NCBI GenBank assembly: GCA_027487675.1
Contig: JAIYDD010000192.1
Span: 1 to 64,000 of the forward strand
Origin: Acetobacteraceae bacterium
GTDB lineage: Bacteria; Pseudomonadota; Alphaproteobacteria; Acetobacterales; Acetobacteraceae
DNA length: 64,000 nt
Direction of reading: 5' to 3'
Below are positions 8,884 to 17,819 of the stretch, piece by piece. The stretch's first letter is position 1. Every line of letters starts with the position of its first letter. The position numbers and the translations under genes are program-made. The notes beneath the pieces were generated by a model. It was not told where the DNA came from. It made no database searches and saw nothing but the letters and a program-made list of their open reading frames with translations.

Positions 8884-9861
8884 TCAGGTTTCCAGCAGCG
8901 CGGCGGGGAAGAGATCCTCCGGCGCCAGCGCGCGCCGCAGCAGGCCTTCGGCGCGCATGTGGCGGATCAGGGTGGCGAACATCGCGCGGTTGGCCCGGAA
9001 GCCGGTGGACCAGAAATCGGCGCCGAGCAGTTGTTCCGTCTCCTCGATGTGCTTGGCGAGCCAGGGCAGGCCGACGGCCAGCGTCGCGCTGTCGTGCAGC
9101 CGCAGCCGCGCCAGGCGCTGGCTTTCCGCGAAGGCCGTGTAGAGCGCCATCGGCAGCCAGGGGTTGTCGCGCGCGATCGCGGCCTTCACCGCGACCAGGT
9201 GCATCGGCGGATAGATGCCGGTCGCGCGGAAATACGCCAGCTCCGCCGCCATCGGGTCGGCGAACAGCCGCCCCACCTTGTCGGGCGCGCTGAAGAAGCT
9301 GTCGGGGGCGCGCGCGGTGTAGAGCGCATCGATCTCGCCCTCGGCCAGCATGTCCGACAGCGACCGGTCCGTGACATGCTCCACCCGCACGCCGGGCGGG
9401 TAGTATTGCGCATGGTCCTCGCCGGCGCGCGGCTCGTTTAGGCCGGCATTGACGTAGACCGGCGCGTCGAAGGGCAGGCCATGATGCTCGGCGAAGATGC
9501 CGCGCAGCCAGACCGCGGCGGCCATGTCCCAGACCATCGTGCCGACGCGCCTGCCCGCCAGGTCCGCGGGCTTCGTCAGGCCCTTCGCCTTGTTGACGAA
9601 GACGCAGGAGAAGCGGAAGTGGCGCGAGGGGAAGACCGGGATGCCGACATAGTCCTGCGCATCCCGGTCGAAATGCCGCAGCCAGGTGGCGATCGGGAAT
9701 TCGCAGCAGTCGAAGCGATGCGAGGTCATCTGCAGGTTGAACAGCGCCTGCAAGGGCATGACGGTGGTCTCGGCGGCGACGCCCTCGATCGCGACGCGGC
9801 CTTCGGCCAGGGCGCGAAGCCGGTCGCAGTCGGACGCGCCGATGGTGAGGGCAAGCGGCAT
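8884..9861 (-). CDS. 4,5-dihydroxyphthalate decarboxylase-like protein
   Basis: A 325-aa protein resembling Pht5-type 4,5-dihydroxyphthalate decarboxylases. These share a periplasmic-binding-protein-like fold with NMT1/ABC substrate-binding proteins. It has PADLAGRRVGTMVWDMAAAVW near residue 100 and the family-like IYPPMHLVAVK near residue 220. No signal peptide is visible, so it is probably an enzyme rather than a transport protein. The start at 9861 (MPLALTIGASD) was preferred because family members begin with a similar strand and a GGAG precedes it; an in-frame ATG at 9909 would add 16 residues. It lies after the amidase and monooxygenase genes on the same strand, consistent with an aromatic-acid or related pathway. 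Confidence 0.7.
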   Translation of the reverse strand: MPLALTIGASDCDRLRALAEGRVAIEGVAAETTVMPLQALFNLQMTSHRFDCCEFPIATWLRHFDRDAQDYVGIPVFPSRHFRFSCVFVNKAKGLTKPADLAGRRVGTMVWDMAAAVWLRGIFAEHHGLPFDAPVYVNAGLNEPRAGEDHAQYYPPGVRVEHVTDRSLSDMLAEGEIDALYTARAPDSFFSAPDKVGRLFADPMAAELAYFRATGIYPPMHLVAVKAAIARDNPWLPMALYTAFAESQRLARLRLHDSATLAVGLPWLAKHIEETEQLLGADFWSTGFRANRAMFATLIRHMRAEGLLRRALAPEDLFPAALLET

Positions 9862-9978
9862 GCGGCGCGGGCTCCGGTCAGTATGCGCGAGGACATCGTG
9901 CGTGGGCATCGTTGCCCGCCGGCATCCCTGGCATTGGCCTGCGGATGGCGGTTCGGGCGGGCATGGATCGAGCGGTTC

Positions 9979-11148
9979 TCAGGCCAGCGCGGGGGCCAGC
10001 GCCTCGGCGGCCGCCAGCAGCCGCGCATCGCGGTGCGGCGGGCCGATCAGCGACAGGCCGATGGGCACGCCATGCAGCGTGCCGGCGGGCAGGTTCACCT
10101 GCGGCATGCGGCAGAGGCTCGCCACGGAAGTCAGCGCCAGCGTGCGGTCGCGGAAGGCGATCTGCGCCTCGACCGGCGCGCCGCGGCGCGGCGGCAGGTC
10201 ATGCGCGGTCGGGATCACCAGCAGGCCGTCATGGCCGAGCAGTTCGGCGACGCGCCGCGCTAGGTTCTCGCGCCGCACCCAGGCCGCGGCGATCGCGGCC
10301 TGGGGCACGGCGGCGGCCAGGACAAGGCGCTCACGCACCGCCTGGCTCAGCAACCGGCCCGGCTGCGCGGCCCAGGTGCCGTGCGTGGCGTGCAGTTCGC
10401 CGAGCTGCAGCGGCCGGAAGGTGTCCAGCCAGTGCGGCACGCCTTCCGCGTAGAGCGTGACGGGCGTCGCCGGCCCGAGCCGGGCGGCCGCGGCGCGCAG
10501 CGCCTGGCCGAGTTCCGGCACCGGGATGGCGAAGGCGTCCTCCGCCACCAGCAGCCGCATCGCCCCCGCGCGCGGATCGCCGAAGAAGGCGTTGCCGACG
10601 CGCCGCAGCAGCGCCGCGTCGCGCGCGAACCAGCCCACCGTGTCGAAGCTCGGCGCCATCGGCATCAGGCCGGCGGTGGAGATGCGGCCATGCGTGGTGC
10701 GGATGCCGTAGAGGCCGCAGAAGCTGGCCGGGACGCGCACCGACCCGCCGGTGTCCGTGCCGAAGGCGAAGTCGCAGAGCCCGGCTGCCACGGCGGCGGC
10801 GGAACCGGAGGAGGAGCCGCCGGGCACGCGGTCCGGCGCGGCGGGGTTGATCGGCGGGCCGTAATGCGGGTTCTCGCCGAACATCCCGCTGGCGAGCTCA
10901 TCCGTGTGCGTCTTGCCGATCAGCGTGGCGCCGGCGGCGAGCGCGGGCAGCAATGCGCTGGCGGTCGTCTGCGCGACGGGCGCTTCGGCCAGCCGGTCGG
11001 GGTTGCCCCAGCCCGACTTCGTGCCGGCGACGTCGAACAGGTCCTTCGCGGCGAAGGTCAGGCCGGCGAGCGGGCCTTCGGACGCGCCGGCGAGCGTGAC
11101 ATCGCCATGCGCGACGAAGGCGCTGGCGCGGATCGCCTCGGGCGTCAT
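9979..11148 (-). CDS. Amidase signature family hydrolase
   Basis: A 389-aa amidase-signature enzyme, somewhat shorter than the usual 450-500 aa. The Ser-cisSer-Lys triad is readable: Lys in TFAAKDLFDVAG (about residue 35), the Gly/Ser loop PGGSSSGSAAAVAAG, and the nucleophile segment GTDTGGSVRVPAS. It would hydrolyse an amide to acid plus ammonia. GatA is unlikely because no gatB/gatC partners are present and the length is short. The ATG at 11148 overlaps the stop of the HpaB-type gene by four bases, so the product may feed or follow the hydroxylation step encoded upstream. Confidence 0.88.
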   Translation of the reverse strand: MTPEAIRASAFVAHGDVTLAGASEGPLAGLTFAAKDLFDVAGTKSGWGNPDRLAEAPVAQTTASALLPALAAGATLIGKTHTDELASGMFGENPHYGPPINPAAPDRVPGGSSSGSAAAVAAGLCDFAFGTDTGGSVRVPASFCGLYGIRTTHGRISTAGLMPMAPSFDTVGWFARDAALLRRVGNAFFGDPRAGAMRLLVAEDAFAIPVPELGQALRAAAARLGPATPVTLYAEGVPHWLDTFRPLQLGELHATHGTWAAQPGRLLSQAVRERLVLAAAVPQAAIAAAWVRRENLARRVAELLGHDGLLVIPTAHDLPPRRGAPVEAQIAFRDRTLALTSVASLCRMPQVNLPAGTLHGVPIGLSLIGPPHRDARLLAAAEALAPALA

Positions 11149-12614
11149 TCGGCAGCCTCGCGGCCGGCGTCCCGCGGCAGCGCGTAGCCGCGCAGGAAGT
11201 CGTCCACCATGCCGATCGGCGCCGACCAGTCCTGGAAGCGGTAGGAATTGGCGCGGATCACGTGCGGCGCGCCGGAATAGAACATCTCGTATTGCAGGTG
11301 GCGCGATCCGAATTCGCTGCCGACCGCGTCCCAGGCCAGCTTCATCAGCTTCACCCGGCCTTCGGAATCGGTGGCGGGCGAGCGCTGCGCGGCCAGGATC
11401 ATCCGCTCGATCTCGCCGCCGTCGAAATCCGCGGCCGAGGAGGGCACCATGATCATCCCGCCGCCCGACAGGCCGCGGATCGCGTCCACGAACTCCGGAT
11501 AGGTCGTCTGCGCCAGCACCTGCGCGGTGACCAGCAGCCGCCGGTCGGGCGTGAAGACGCCTTGGAAGTCGGACCCTGCGGCTTCCATCGCCACCAGCAG
11601 GCCCTCGATGGCGGAGGCCTTGGCGGCCAGCATCCCAAGCGTCTCGCGCGTCTGCGGGAAGCCCAATATGCCGTTCACCTCCGCGACCTTGTGCGCGACG
11701 CCCAGCAGGAAGCGCAGCTTCACCGCGAGCCGCACGATGCACTGGTGGTTCTGGAAGACATGCGCGCGCGTCTCGTGCCATTGCGCCTGCATCATGCGCA
11801 GGTCGCGATGCACGAAGACGCGGTCCCAGGGGATCTTCACGTCGTCGAAGACCGCGACGGCATCCGTCTCGTCGAAGCGGGCGGAAAGCGGGTAGTCGAA
11901 TGCGTGGTCCACCGCGGCTTCGTAGCTGCGGCGCGCATGCAGCTTCAGGCCCCTGGTCGCGATGGGCGTCACCGCGGTGAAGGCCATCGCCTCGTCGCCC
12001 GGCTGCAACGGCACGATGCAGGAGATCATGATCTCGTTCGCCATCACGCCCGCGGTCGCCAGCATCTTGGCGCCGCGGATGGTGATGCCGCCGGCATCCT
12101 CGTCCACGATGCGCGCCACAAGGTCGCCGCCCGGCTGCCCGGCGGCTGGCCTCGACTTGTCGGCCTGCGGATTGATGATGACGTAGGCGAGCCAGAGGTC
12201 GTTGTCCCGCGCGTGCCGGAAATAATCCGCCAGCGCCGATCCGCGTTCCGGCCCGTATGCGTGCAGTCCCGCCATGAAGCCGACGAAGGTGGAAGCCACA
12301 TGGTCCGGCGACCGGCCGAGCATGCCGCAGCTCGATGCCGCGATCGCCTCCATCGCGCGGCGCCGCGCCACCAGCTCGGCATGCGTGCGCGGCAGGTGCC
12401 AATGCAGCCCGACGCGGCGGCCCGGCGCATCGGGGCTTTCGAAGGTCATCGCGGCCGGGTCGCGCGCCTGCAGGTCGTAGATCGCGCAGGCCGAGGCGAC
12501 GGCGCCGCGGAAGGCGCGGTCCGTCGTGGCATCCGCCACGCGCCGGCCTTCCAAGTAGACCGCGCGGCTGTCCCTCAGGCTGGCCAGATGCGTCGCGCCG
12601 TCCTTGACCATCAC
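11145..12614 (-). CDS. 4-hydroxyphenylacetate 3-monooxygenase family (HpaB-like) oxygenase
   Basis: A 489-aa protein matching the HpaB / PvcC class of FADH2-dependent aromatic hydroxylases in length and layout. It has N-terminal DSRAVYLEGRRVADATT, then LHWHLPRTHAELVARRRA, the flavin/substrate segment AYVIINPQADKSRP, and KIPWDRVFVHRD in the middle. These enzymes need a flavin reductase (HpaC-type); none is visible nearby, so reduced flavin must come from elsewhere. Four-base overlaps with the genes on both sides place it in one operon with the FMO-like protein and the amidase. The substrate is probably a phenolic compound. Confidence 0.88.
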   Translation of the reverse strand: MMVKDGATHLASLRDSRAVYLEGRRVADATTDRAFRGAVASACAIYDLQARDPAAMTFESPDAPGRRVGLHWHLPRTHAELVARRRAMEAIAASSCGMLGRSPDHVASTFVGFMAGLHAYGPERGSALADYFRHARDNDLWLAYVIINPQADKSRPAAGQPGGDLVARIVDEDAGGITIRGAKMLATAGVMANEIMISCIVPLQPGDEAMAFTAVTPIATRGLKLHARRSYEAAVDHAFDYPLSARFDETDAVAVFDDVKIPWDRVFVHRDLRMMQAQWHETRAHVFQNHQCIVRLAVKLRFLLGVAHKVAEVNGILGFPQTRETLGMLAAKASAIEGLLVAMEAAGSDFQGVFTPDRRLLVTAQVLAQTTYPEFVDAIRGLSGGGMIMVPSSAADFDGGEIERMILAAQRSPATDSEGRVKLMKLAWDAVGSEFGSRHLQYEMFYSGAPHVIRANSYRFQDWSAPIGMVDDFLRGYALPRDAGREAAE

Positions 12615-14086
12615 GCGGACCCTCCGTCCGAGGCGAGGCGTGTCGAGACAAGCTCCCGCTCATCATAGGCGCGCAGCGAGGCCAGATCGTCCTCCGCCTG
12701 TTCCAGGAACACGTCGCGCACGATGTCGCCCGCCATCCGCTCCACGGTCGGCCGCAGCATGGAGATCCCGGCCGAGGACGCCACCGAAACCATCGCGCCG
12801 AAGCCGCAGCAGCGCAAGCGCGAGAGCCAGGGCGCGCGGCCCGGCACGCGCTCGGTGAAGGCAAGCCCCGGCGTCAGGTAGGGAAAGCCGCCGAGCACCG
12901 CATCTTCGTCGCCCGGCGGCGGCGCGAAGCGGTCGCGCCACAGCGCGGCCTCCGCGGCCACCGCGGCCAGTTCCGGCCGCCGCGCGAGGTCCACCACCAG
13001 CCCGGTGCCGAGGATCAGGAAATCGGCGTCGAAGCGGCCGCGCGGGGTGGCGATGGCGATGGCGGCGTCCTGCATCGCCACCGCCTCGACCGGCGCACCG
13101 GCATGGACCGCGAAGCCCGGATGCGCCGCGCAGCGGTCCCAGCTTTCCTGCGGCGGCGACTGGCTGCGTGCGAAGAGGTCGCGCATGAAGCGCCACTTCT
13201 GCGCATCCGGCAGATCCGCGAAATGGTTGAGGAAGCCCGTGCGCTCCATCCAGCGGTTCGGGTTGACGCGTGGCAGTTCGGCGCGGCGGACCAGCATCTC
13301 GACGCGCGCCGCGCCGGCTTCCAGCGCCATCGCGGCATTGTCGAAGGCCGACGCGCCGGCACCCACCACCACCACGCGGCGGCCGGACAGCCGTGCGAAG
13401 TCGATCGCCTCCGTCGTGTGCGCCCAGGCCTCGCGCGGCAGCGCGCGCGTGATGGCCTCCGGCGCGGTCCAGGCGCCGGTGCCGTCCATGCCGGTCGCCA
13501 GCACGACATGGCGGGCCAGGATGCGGCGGCGCGCGCCATCTTCCTGCTCGGCCTGCAGCGCGATCACCTGCGCGTCGAGCGGTGCAATCCCCGTCACGCG
13601 CCAGCCATGCCGCACGCCGAGGCCCAGCTGCGCCTCCAGCCAGAGCAGGTAGTCGTGCCAATCCTCCCGCGGCAGCTTGCCGAGCGCGGCCCAGCCGGCC
13701 TCGCCATGCCGCGCCTCGAACCAGGCGCGCACGGACAGCGAGGGGAAGCCCAGCTCCGGCCCCGTCACGTGCTTCGGCGTGCGCAGCGTGCGCATCCGGG
13801 CGAAGCGGCGCCAGATGCCGGCCTCGCCGGGCGAGGCTTCCTCCAGCACCACCACGTCGGCGATGGCGGCGCGGCGCAGGGCGAAGGCAGTGGCGATGCC
13901 GTGCTGGCCGGCGCCCACCACGACCACGTCATGCACATGGCCAGCCGCGCGCGTCACCGGCCGCACCCAGGGCTTGGCGGGGTAGGCCAGGACCTCCAGC
14001 TCCCAGGCAGCACGGGCTTCCAGGGCCGCCAGGCGCTGAGGCGCGTCGGGCAGCGGCGGCAGGCGAAGCGGCGGCAGCGCGTCCAT
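12611..14086 (-). CDS. FAD/NAD(P)-binding monooxygenase-like flavoprotein
   Basis: A 491-aa flavoprotein with two dinucleotide-binding motifs: VVVVGAGQHG near residue 55 for FAD and VVVVGAGASA near residue 210 for NAD(P)H. An ATGMDG motif lies between them. The layout matches class B flavin monooxygenases (FMO / Baeyer-Villiger type), although the classical FMO fingerprint is not obvious. It is the first gene of the operon at 14086-9979 and overlaps the HpaB-type gene by four bases. Acting alone it would oxygenate a substrate with NADPH; it might instead help supply reduced flavin to the HpaB-like enzyme, which is speculation. Confidence 0.8.
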   Translation of the reverse strand: MDALPPLRLPPLPDAPQRLAALEARAAWELEVLAYPAKPWVRPVTRAAGHVHDVVVVGAGQHGIATAFALRRAAIADVVVLEEASPGEAGIWRRFARMRTLRTPKHVTGPELGFPSLSVRAWFEARHGEAGWAALGKLPREDWHDYLLWLEAQLGLGVRHGWRVTGIAPLDAQVIALQAEQEDGARRRILARHVVLATGMDGTGAWTAPEAITRALPREAWAHTTEAIDFARLSGRRVVVVGAGASAFDNAAMALEAGAARVEMLVRRAELPRVNPNRWMERTGFLNHFADLPDAQKWRFMRDLFARSQSPPQESWDRCAAHPGFAVHAGAPVEAVAMQDAAIAIATPRGRFDADFLILGTGLVVDLARRPELAAVAAEAALWRDRFAPPPGDEDAVLGGFPYLTPGLAFTERVPGRAPWLSRLRCCGFGAMVSVASSAGISMLRPTVERMAGDIVRDVFLEQAEDDLASLRAYDERELVSTRLASDGGSA

Positions 14087-14302
14087 GCGTCAGGCGGGGC
14101 GGTGGCGACGGGGCATGCGGCGTCCTCGGCCGGGCGCGACAGTGTCCGCCGACAGGCGCGGGGCGACAACGTGCCGCGGACGCGGACCGTCGTTCGGCCG
14201 GGCGAGGCCTGCCGGGTTGGTGGGCAGGCAAGGGGATCGGTGCGCGTTGGGTGGGCAGCGCGAGGAGATCGAGGGGCGCCGACCCCCGATCACATCGGCA
14301 AG

Positions 14303-14330
14303 GGGCAGCGGCCGCATGCGACCGCTGCCC
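14303..14330 (-). terminator. Hairpin after the VOC gene
   Basis: A perfect 9-bp stem GGGCAGCGG / CCGCTGCCC with a 10-base loop lies 11 bases beyond the stop of the VOC gene. No T-run follows on the minus strand, so it is only a weak intrinsic-terminator candidate. The remaining 255 bases between the VOC and FMO genes presumably hold the promoter of the FMO-HpaB-amidase operon. Confidence 0.4.
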
Positions 14331-14341
14331 TCGGCGCCCGG

Positions 14342-14857
14342 CTACGCGGCTTCGGCCAGCAGGGCGCGGACGTCCAGGCGGCGCGTGAGCATCGCCAGCC
14401 CGCCCTGCGCGTCGCGCGGCCATTCCTCGAGCGGGCGGTCGCGGTACAGCTCCACGCCGTTGCCGTCCGGGTCGCGGAGATACAGCGCCTCCGACACGCC
14501 GTGGTCGGAGGCGCCGTCCAGCGGCCAGCCGGCCTGCACCAGCCGCGCCAGCGCCTGCGCGAGCGCCCGCCGGTCCGGGTAGAGCAGCGCGACGTGATAC
14601 AGCCCCGTCGTGCCCGGCGCCGGCGGCTGGCCGCCCGCACTCTCCCAGGTGTTGAGGGCGATGTGGTGGTGGTAGCCGTCCACCGAGAGGAAGGCGGCCT
14701 GGCTGCCCATCCGCTGCTGCACCTGCAGCCCGATGATGTCGCGCCAGAAGCGCAGCGCGCGCTCGATGTCCGCGACCTTCAGGTGGACATGGCCGATGCG
14801 GGTGCCGCTTGGTGCGACAAAGGCCGGCGTTTCGAGGACGGGAAGGCTGTCGGGCAT
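14342..14857 (-). CDS. VOC (glyoxalase/bleomycin resistance/dioxygenase) family protein
   Basis: A 171-aa single-domain vicinal-oxygen-chelate protein. The metal-ligand pattern is visible: His in GHVHLKVADIERALRFW (about residue 23), His residues in SVDGYHHHIALNTW, His in GLYHVALLYPD, and Glu in DPDGNGVELYRDRP. This strand order and YHHHIALNTW match catechol-2,3-dioxygenase-like or glyoxalase-like members. The start at 14857 is preceded by AGGAG about 10 bases upstream. It may belong functionally with the aromatic catabolic genes next door, but it is a separate transcription unit by spacing. Confidence 0.85.
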   Translation of the reverse strand: MPDSLPVLETPAFVAPSGTRIGHVHLKVADIERALRFWRDIIGLQVQQRMGSQAAFLSVDGYHHHIALNTWESAGGQPPAPGTTGLYHVALLYPDRRALAQALARLVQAGWPLDGASDHGVSEALYLRDPDGNGVELYRDRPLEEWPRDAQGGLAMLTRRLDVRALLAEAA

Positions 14858-14965
14858 GGTGCGTGGCTCCTGCGTTGGGCCGCAGGATGCGCCGCGCCCA
14901 GCCGCCCGGTCCAATGGTCCGGCCGCATGCGCCTCATTGCCGGGGCCGATGACCATGGCCCGGAC

Positions 14966-14999
14966 AAGAAAAGGGCCGCCGGCCTCAGGGCCGGCGGCC
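14966..14999 (-). terminator. Intrinsic terminator of rpoH
   Basis: A perfect 11-bp GC stem GGCCGCCGGCC / GGCCGGCGGCC with a 4-base loop (14974-14999) is followed on the minus strand by CTTTTCTTG. It lies 66 bases past the rpoH stop and is a convincing Rho-independent terminator. Confidence 0.8.
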
Positions 15000-15065
15000 T
15001 CGAAGACCGCGCGCCCGGCGAGGCCGGGCGGCGTGGTCAGTGCCCGGCGACGCCGGGCGGATGGA

Positions 15066-15947
15066 TCAGCCGACCGCCAGGCGGCGCTCGGTGATCTGGG
15101 TCTTCATCGACTTCTGCAGCTTCTCGAAGGCGCGCACCTCGATCTGGCGCACGCGCTCGCGGCTGATGTTGTACTGCTGCGACAGCTCTTCGAGCGTCGT
15201 CGGCTCGTCCTTCAGGCGCCGCTCGATCAGGATGTGGCGTTCCCGGTCGTTCAGCGTCTTCAGCGCCTCGCCGAGCAGCTCGCGGCGGTTGGACATGTCC
15301 TGGCGTTCCGCCAGCTCGGTCTCCTGCGTCTCGCTCTCATCGACCAGCCAGTCCTGCCACTCGCCCTCGCTGTCGGCGCGGACGGGAGCATTCAGGCTGT
15401 TGTCGGGCGAGGCGAGGCGGCGGTTCATGCTCACCACGTCCTGCTCGGGGACCTGGAGGGCCTTGGCGATCTTCTCGACCTGCTCGGGCTTCAGGTCGCC
15501 GTCCTCGAGGGCGGACATCTGGCCCTTCAGCCGGCGCAGGTTGAAGAACAGCTTCTTCTGCGCCGCGGTCGTGCCCATCTTCACGAGTGACCAGCTGTGC
15601 AGGATATATTCCTGGATGGCGGCACGGATCCACCACATGGCGTAGGTCGCCAGGCGGAAGCCGCGATCCGGGTCGAAGCGCTTGACGGCCTGCATCATGC
15701 CGACATTGCCTTCGGAGATCAGCTCGCCGACCGGCAGGCCATAGCCCCGGTAGCCCATGGCGATCTTGGCGACGAGGCGAAGGTGCGAGGTGACCAGCTT
15801 GTGCGCGGCCTGCTCGTCTTCCTGCTCGCGCCAGCGCTTGGCGAGGTTGTATTCCTCCTCCGCCGACAGCATCGGGAACTTGCGGATCTCCTGGAGGTAA
15901 CGGGCGAGGTTGCCCTCCGGTGCGATCGGAATCGACATGGAAGCCAT
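15066..15947 (-). CDS. rpoH: RNA polymerase sigma-32 factor RpoH
   Basis: A 293-aa heat-shock sigma factor. Region 2 is complete: [34 protein letters not shown], and [22 protein letters not shown], the core-binding and -10 recognition helices. The RpoH-specific box around [12 protein letters not shown] follows near residue 130. Region 4 is [20 protein letters not shown], the -35 HTH. The start at 15947 (MASMSIP) has AGGAGG 11 bases upstream; an ATG three codons later is the alternative. It directs core RNA polymerase to heat-shock promoters. It is separated from rluD by a terminator, so its promoter lies in 15948-16170. Confidence 0.97.
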   Translation of the reverse strand: MASMSIPIAPEGNLARYLQEIRKFPMLSAEEEYNLAKRWREQEDEQAAHKLVTSHLRLVAKIAMGYRGYGLPVGELISEGNVGMMQAVKRFDPDRGFRLATYAMWWIRAAIQEYILHSWSLVKMGTTAAQKKLFFNLRRLKGQMSALEDGDLKPEQVEKIAKALQVPEQDVVSMNRRLASPDNSLNAPVRADSEGEWQDWLVDESETQETELAERQDMSNRRELLGEALKTLNDRERHILIERRLKDEPTTLEELSQQYNISRERVRQIEVRAFEKLQKSMKTQITERRLAVG

Positions 15948-16170
15948 GGTCGGAACTGCCTCCTGGGCCGCCCCCGGCCCCCCGTGACGGCGGGGCTGTG
16001 GACGGACGTGCGATGCGCCAACGTCAGGCGGGCCCTCCCGTGGCGCGCGTGGCCCGGTCACGACGGGGCGAGCAGCGGCGGGGCGGTCTTGAAGGCGGGT
16101 CGCCTGGAACGCAGCGGCACCCACCCTTGGCTGGCGAGACGCGTTGTAGGCGATTCCAGGGCGGCGGTCC

Positions 16171-16197
16171 AGAAAAACCGACCTGCAAACTCGGTTT
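16171..16197 (-). terminator. Intrinsic terminator of rluD
   Basis: Nine bases after the rluD stop, the minus strand reads AAACCGA, a 9-base loop, TCGGTTT, then TTTCT: a 7-bp stem running into a U-tract. It isolates rpoH transcription from rluD. Confidence 0.75.
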
Positions 16198-16205
16198 ACG
16201 GGCGG

Positions 16206-17228
16206 TTACCGGCGAGCAACATGGGCGTCCATTTGCGCGAGCAGACCGGCCATGTCGGCCGGCAAAGGCGCCTCGAACCGCAGGGGCCTTCCGTCCACCG
16301 GATGGCGGAAGCCAAGCGTAGCGGCGTGCAGCGCCTGGCGCGGGAAGGCCAGCAGCGCGTCCCGCAGCGGCTCCGCCAGCAGCCGGGCGGCGGCGGGGAC
16401 GCGCCGAAGATAGAGGGCATCTCCTACCAAAGGGTTACCGAGATGCGCCATATGCACGCGGATCTGGTGCGTCCGCCCCGTCGCCAGCCGGCAGCGCAAC
16501 AGGCTGGCCGCCGCGCCGAAGCCGCGGTCGAGCGTCCAGTGCGTCAGCGCCGCCTTCCCCCCCTTCGCGACCACCGCCATCCGCTTGCGGTCACCGGGAT
16601 GGCGGCCGATCGGCGCCTCTACCTGGCCCGACGCCGTCGCCGGCAGGCCCCAGGCCAGCGCCAGGTATTCGCGGTCGAGGTCGCGTTCCGCAAACGCCGC
16701 CGACAGCCCGGCATGGGCGCGCGCCGACTTGGCCACGACCATGACGCCGGAGGTGTCCTTGTCCAGCCGGTGCACGATGCCCGGCCGCGCTTCCCCGCCG
16801 ATGCCGGTCAGGTCCTCGGCCGCATGCGCCAGCACGGCATTGACCAGCGTACCGTCCAGGTTGCCGGGCGCGGGGTGCACGACGAGCCCGGCCGGCTTGT
16901 CGATCACGATCAGGTCGCGGTCCTCGTAGAGGATTGCCAGCGGGATGGCCTGGGGCAGCGGCGTGGCGGGCGCGGGCGGCGGCACCTCGACCCGGTAGAG
17001 CGCGCCGGCGCGGACGGCCTCCGCCGGGTCGGTCAGCTTGTGGCCGTCGCGCGTCACCTGGCCGGCCTCGATCAGCGCCTTGACCCGGGACCGCGACAGG
17101 CCGCCTATCGCCTCCGCAAGGAAGCGGTCGGCGCGCGTGCCGGCCGCCGCCTTCGGCGCGACGGCCTGCTGGGGGCCGGCGGCGGCCGGGGGAGGGGTTT
17201 GACCGGGGGTGGGTGTGGCGGCGCTCAA
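16206..17228 (-). CDS. rluD: Ribosomal large subunit pseudouridine synthase, RluA/RluD family
   Basis: A pseudouridine synthase of about 340 aa. An S4 domain comes first ([23 protein letters not shown]), then the catalytic domain with the hallmark [20 protein letters not shown], whose Asp is the nucleophile. [20 protein letters not shown] and [20 protein letters not shown] are typical of RluD. It would modify uridines in helix 69 of 23S rRNA. No ATG fits: the best start is TTG at 17228, which overlaps the divergent DUF6476 gene by 20 bases. The start is less certain than the function. Confidence 0.9.
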   Translation of the reverse strand: MSAATPTPGQTPPPAAAGPQQAVAPKAAAGTRADRFLAEAIGGLSRSRVKALIEAGQVTRDGHKLTDPAEAVRAGALYRVEVPPPAPATPLPQAIPLAILYEDRDLIVIDKPAGLVVHPAPGNLDGTLVNAVLAHAAEDLTGIGGEARPGIVHRLDKDTSGVMVVAKSARAHAGLSAAFAERDLDREYLALAWGLPATASGQVEAPIGRHPGDRKRMAVVAKGGKAALTHWTLDRGFGAAASLLRCRLATGRTHQIRVHMAHLGNPLVGDALYLRRVPAAARLLAEPLRDALLAFPRQALHAATLGFRHPVDGRPLRFEAPLPADMAGLLAQMDAHVARR

Positions 17229-17493
17229 GTGGCTTGTCGGGGTGATGGGGGTGCTGATCGTGGCCGGCACCGTGGCCCTTGCCGTGGTGATCGTCCAGCG
17301 GCTGGGCGCCGCGGACCGCGAGGCGACGCTCGGCGTCCAGCATATGGGGCAGCCGGCGGGCACGCGCATCCTCTCCGTCGCGCCGGTCGAGGGGCGGCTG
17401 GCGGTGCTGGTGGCGCGCCCCGACGGCGAGCGCGTGCTGATCATCGAGCCCCGCCGCGGCCGCGTGCTGGGCGAGCTGCGCGCCGCCGAATGA
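17209..17493 (+). CDS. DUF6476 family small membrane protein
   Basis: A 94-aa protein with one N-terminal transmembrane segment ([20 protein letters not shown], about residues 6-25) and a short soluble C-terminal domain ([20 protein letters not shown]). It matches the DUF6476 proteins often encoded next to rluD in alphaproteobacteria. The start is GTG at 17209 behind GGAGGGG; a second in-frame GTG at 17215 is possible. It is divergent from and overlaps rluD, and its stop overlaps the ATG of the DUF2256 gene. The function is unknown. Confidence 0.75.
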   Translation: MGVAALKWLVGVMGVLIVAGTVALAVVIVQRLGAADREATLGVQHMGQPAGTRILSVAPVEGRLAVLVARPDGERVLIIEPRRGRVLGELRAAE

Positions 17494-17702
17494 GCCGCGG
17501 CGGCGGGGGCGGCGCGAAGGGCGGCGGGCACGGCAAGGCGACGCTGCCGGAGAAGACCTGCGCGGCCTGCGGCCGGCCCTTCGCGTGGCGGAAGAAATGG
17601 GCGCGGGACTGGGACCAGGTGCGGTTCTGCTCGGACGCCTGCCGGACGGGGCGGTATGCGCGCGCCAAGGCGGCGCTTGATCCCGGGCGCCCGGGGGGCT
17701 AA
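17490..17702 (+). CDS. DUF2256 zinc-ribbon-like small protein
   Basis: A 70-aa basic protein with a compact four-Cys motif, [14 protein letters not shown] followed by VRFCSDACR, diagnostic of DUF2256. The Cys pairs probably bind zinc. The N-terminus is Gly-rich and probably disordered. The ATG at 17490 overlaps the upstream stop by four bases. The function is not established. Confidence 0.85.
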   Translation: MSRGGGGGAKGGGHGKATLPEKTCAACGRPFAWRKKWARDWDQVRFCSDACRTGRYARAKAALDPGRPGG

Positions 17703-17743
17703 GACCCGCGCCTCGCCGCCGGGGGACTGGCGGCAGGCCTTGA

Positions 17744-17819
17744 GTCCCATTCGTCTAGAGGCCTAGGACACCGCCCTCTCACGGCGGCAACAGGGGTTCG
17801 AATCCCCTATGGGACGCCA
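17744..17819 (+). tRNA. tRNA-Glu (anticodon CTC)
   Basis: A complete 76-nt cloverleaf. The acceptor stem pairs GTCCCAT with ATGGGAC, then discriminator G and an encoded CCA (17817-17819). The anticodon arm is CCGCC-CTCTCAC-GGCGG, giving anticodon CTC at 17778-17780. The T-arm is AGGGGTTCGAATCCCCT. The gene is intact because the integrated element restored its 3' half. The 3' part from 17772 is the attachment site shared with two integrative elements. Confidence 0.97.
17772..17819 (+). repeat. Left attachment site, 48-bp repeat in tRNA-Glu
   Basis: The 48 bases from the anticodon stem to the CCA end are repeated perfectly at 28307-28354, and the last 15 are repeated at 36604-36618. This is the attL of element A. 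A repeat starting at the anticodon stem is a known pattern for tRNA-targeting tyrosine integrases. Confidence 0.9.

Noticed and set aside
7630-9441. A 603-codon open frame on the plus strand
   Set aside because: It is the antisense shadow of three minus-strand genes with recognisable motifs.
9979-11148. gatA (Glu-tRNA amidotransferase subunit A)
   Set aside because: It is too short for GatA and no gatB/gatC are nearby; a catabolic amidase fits the context better.
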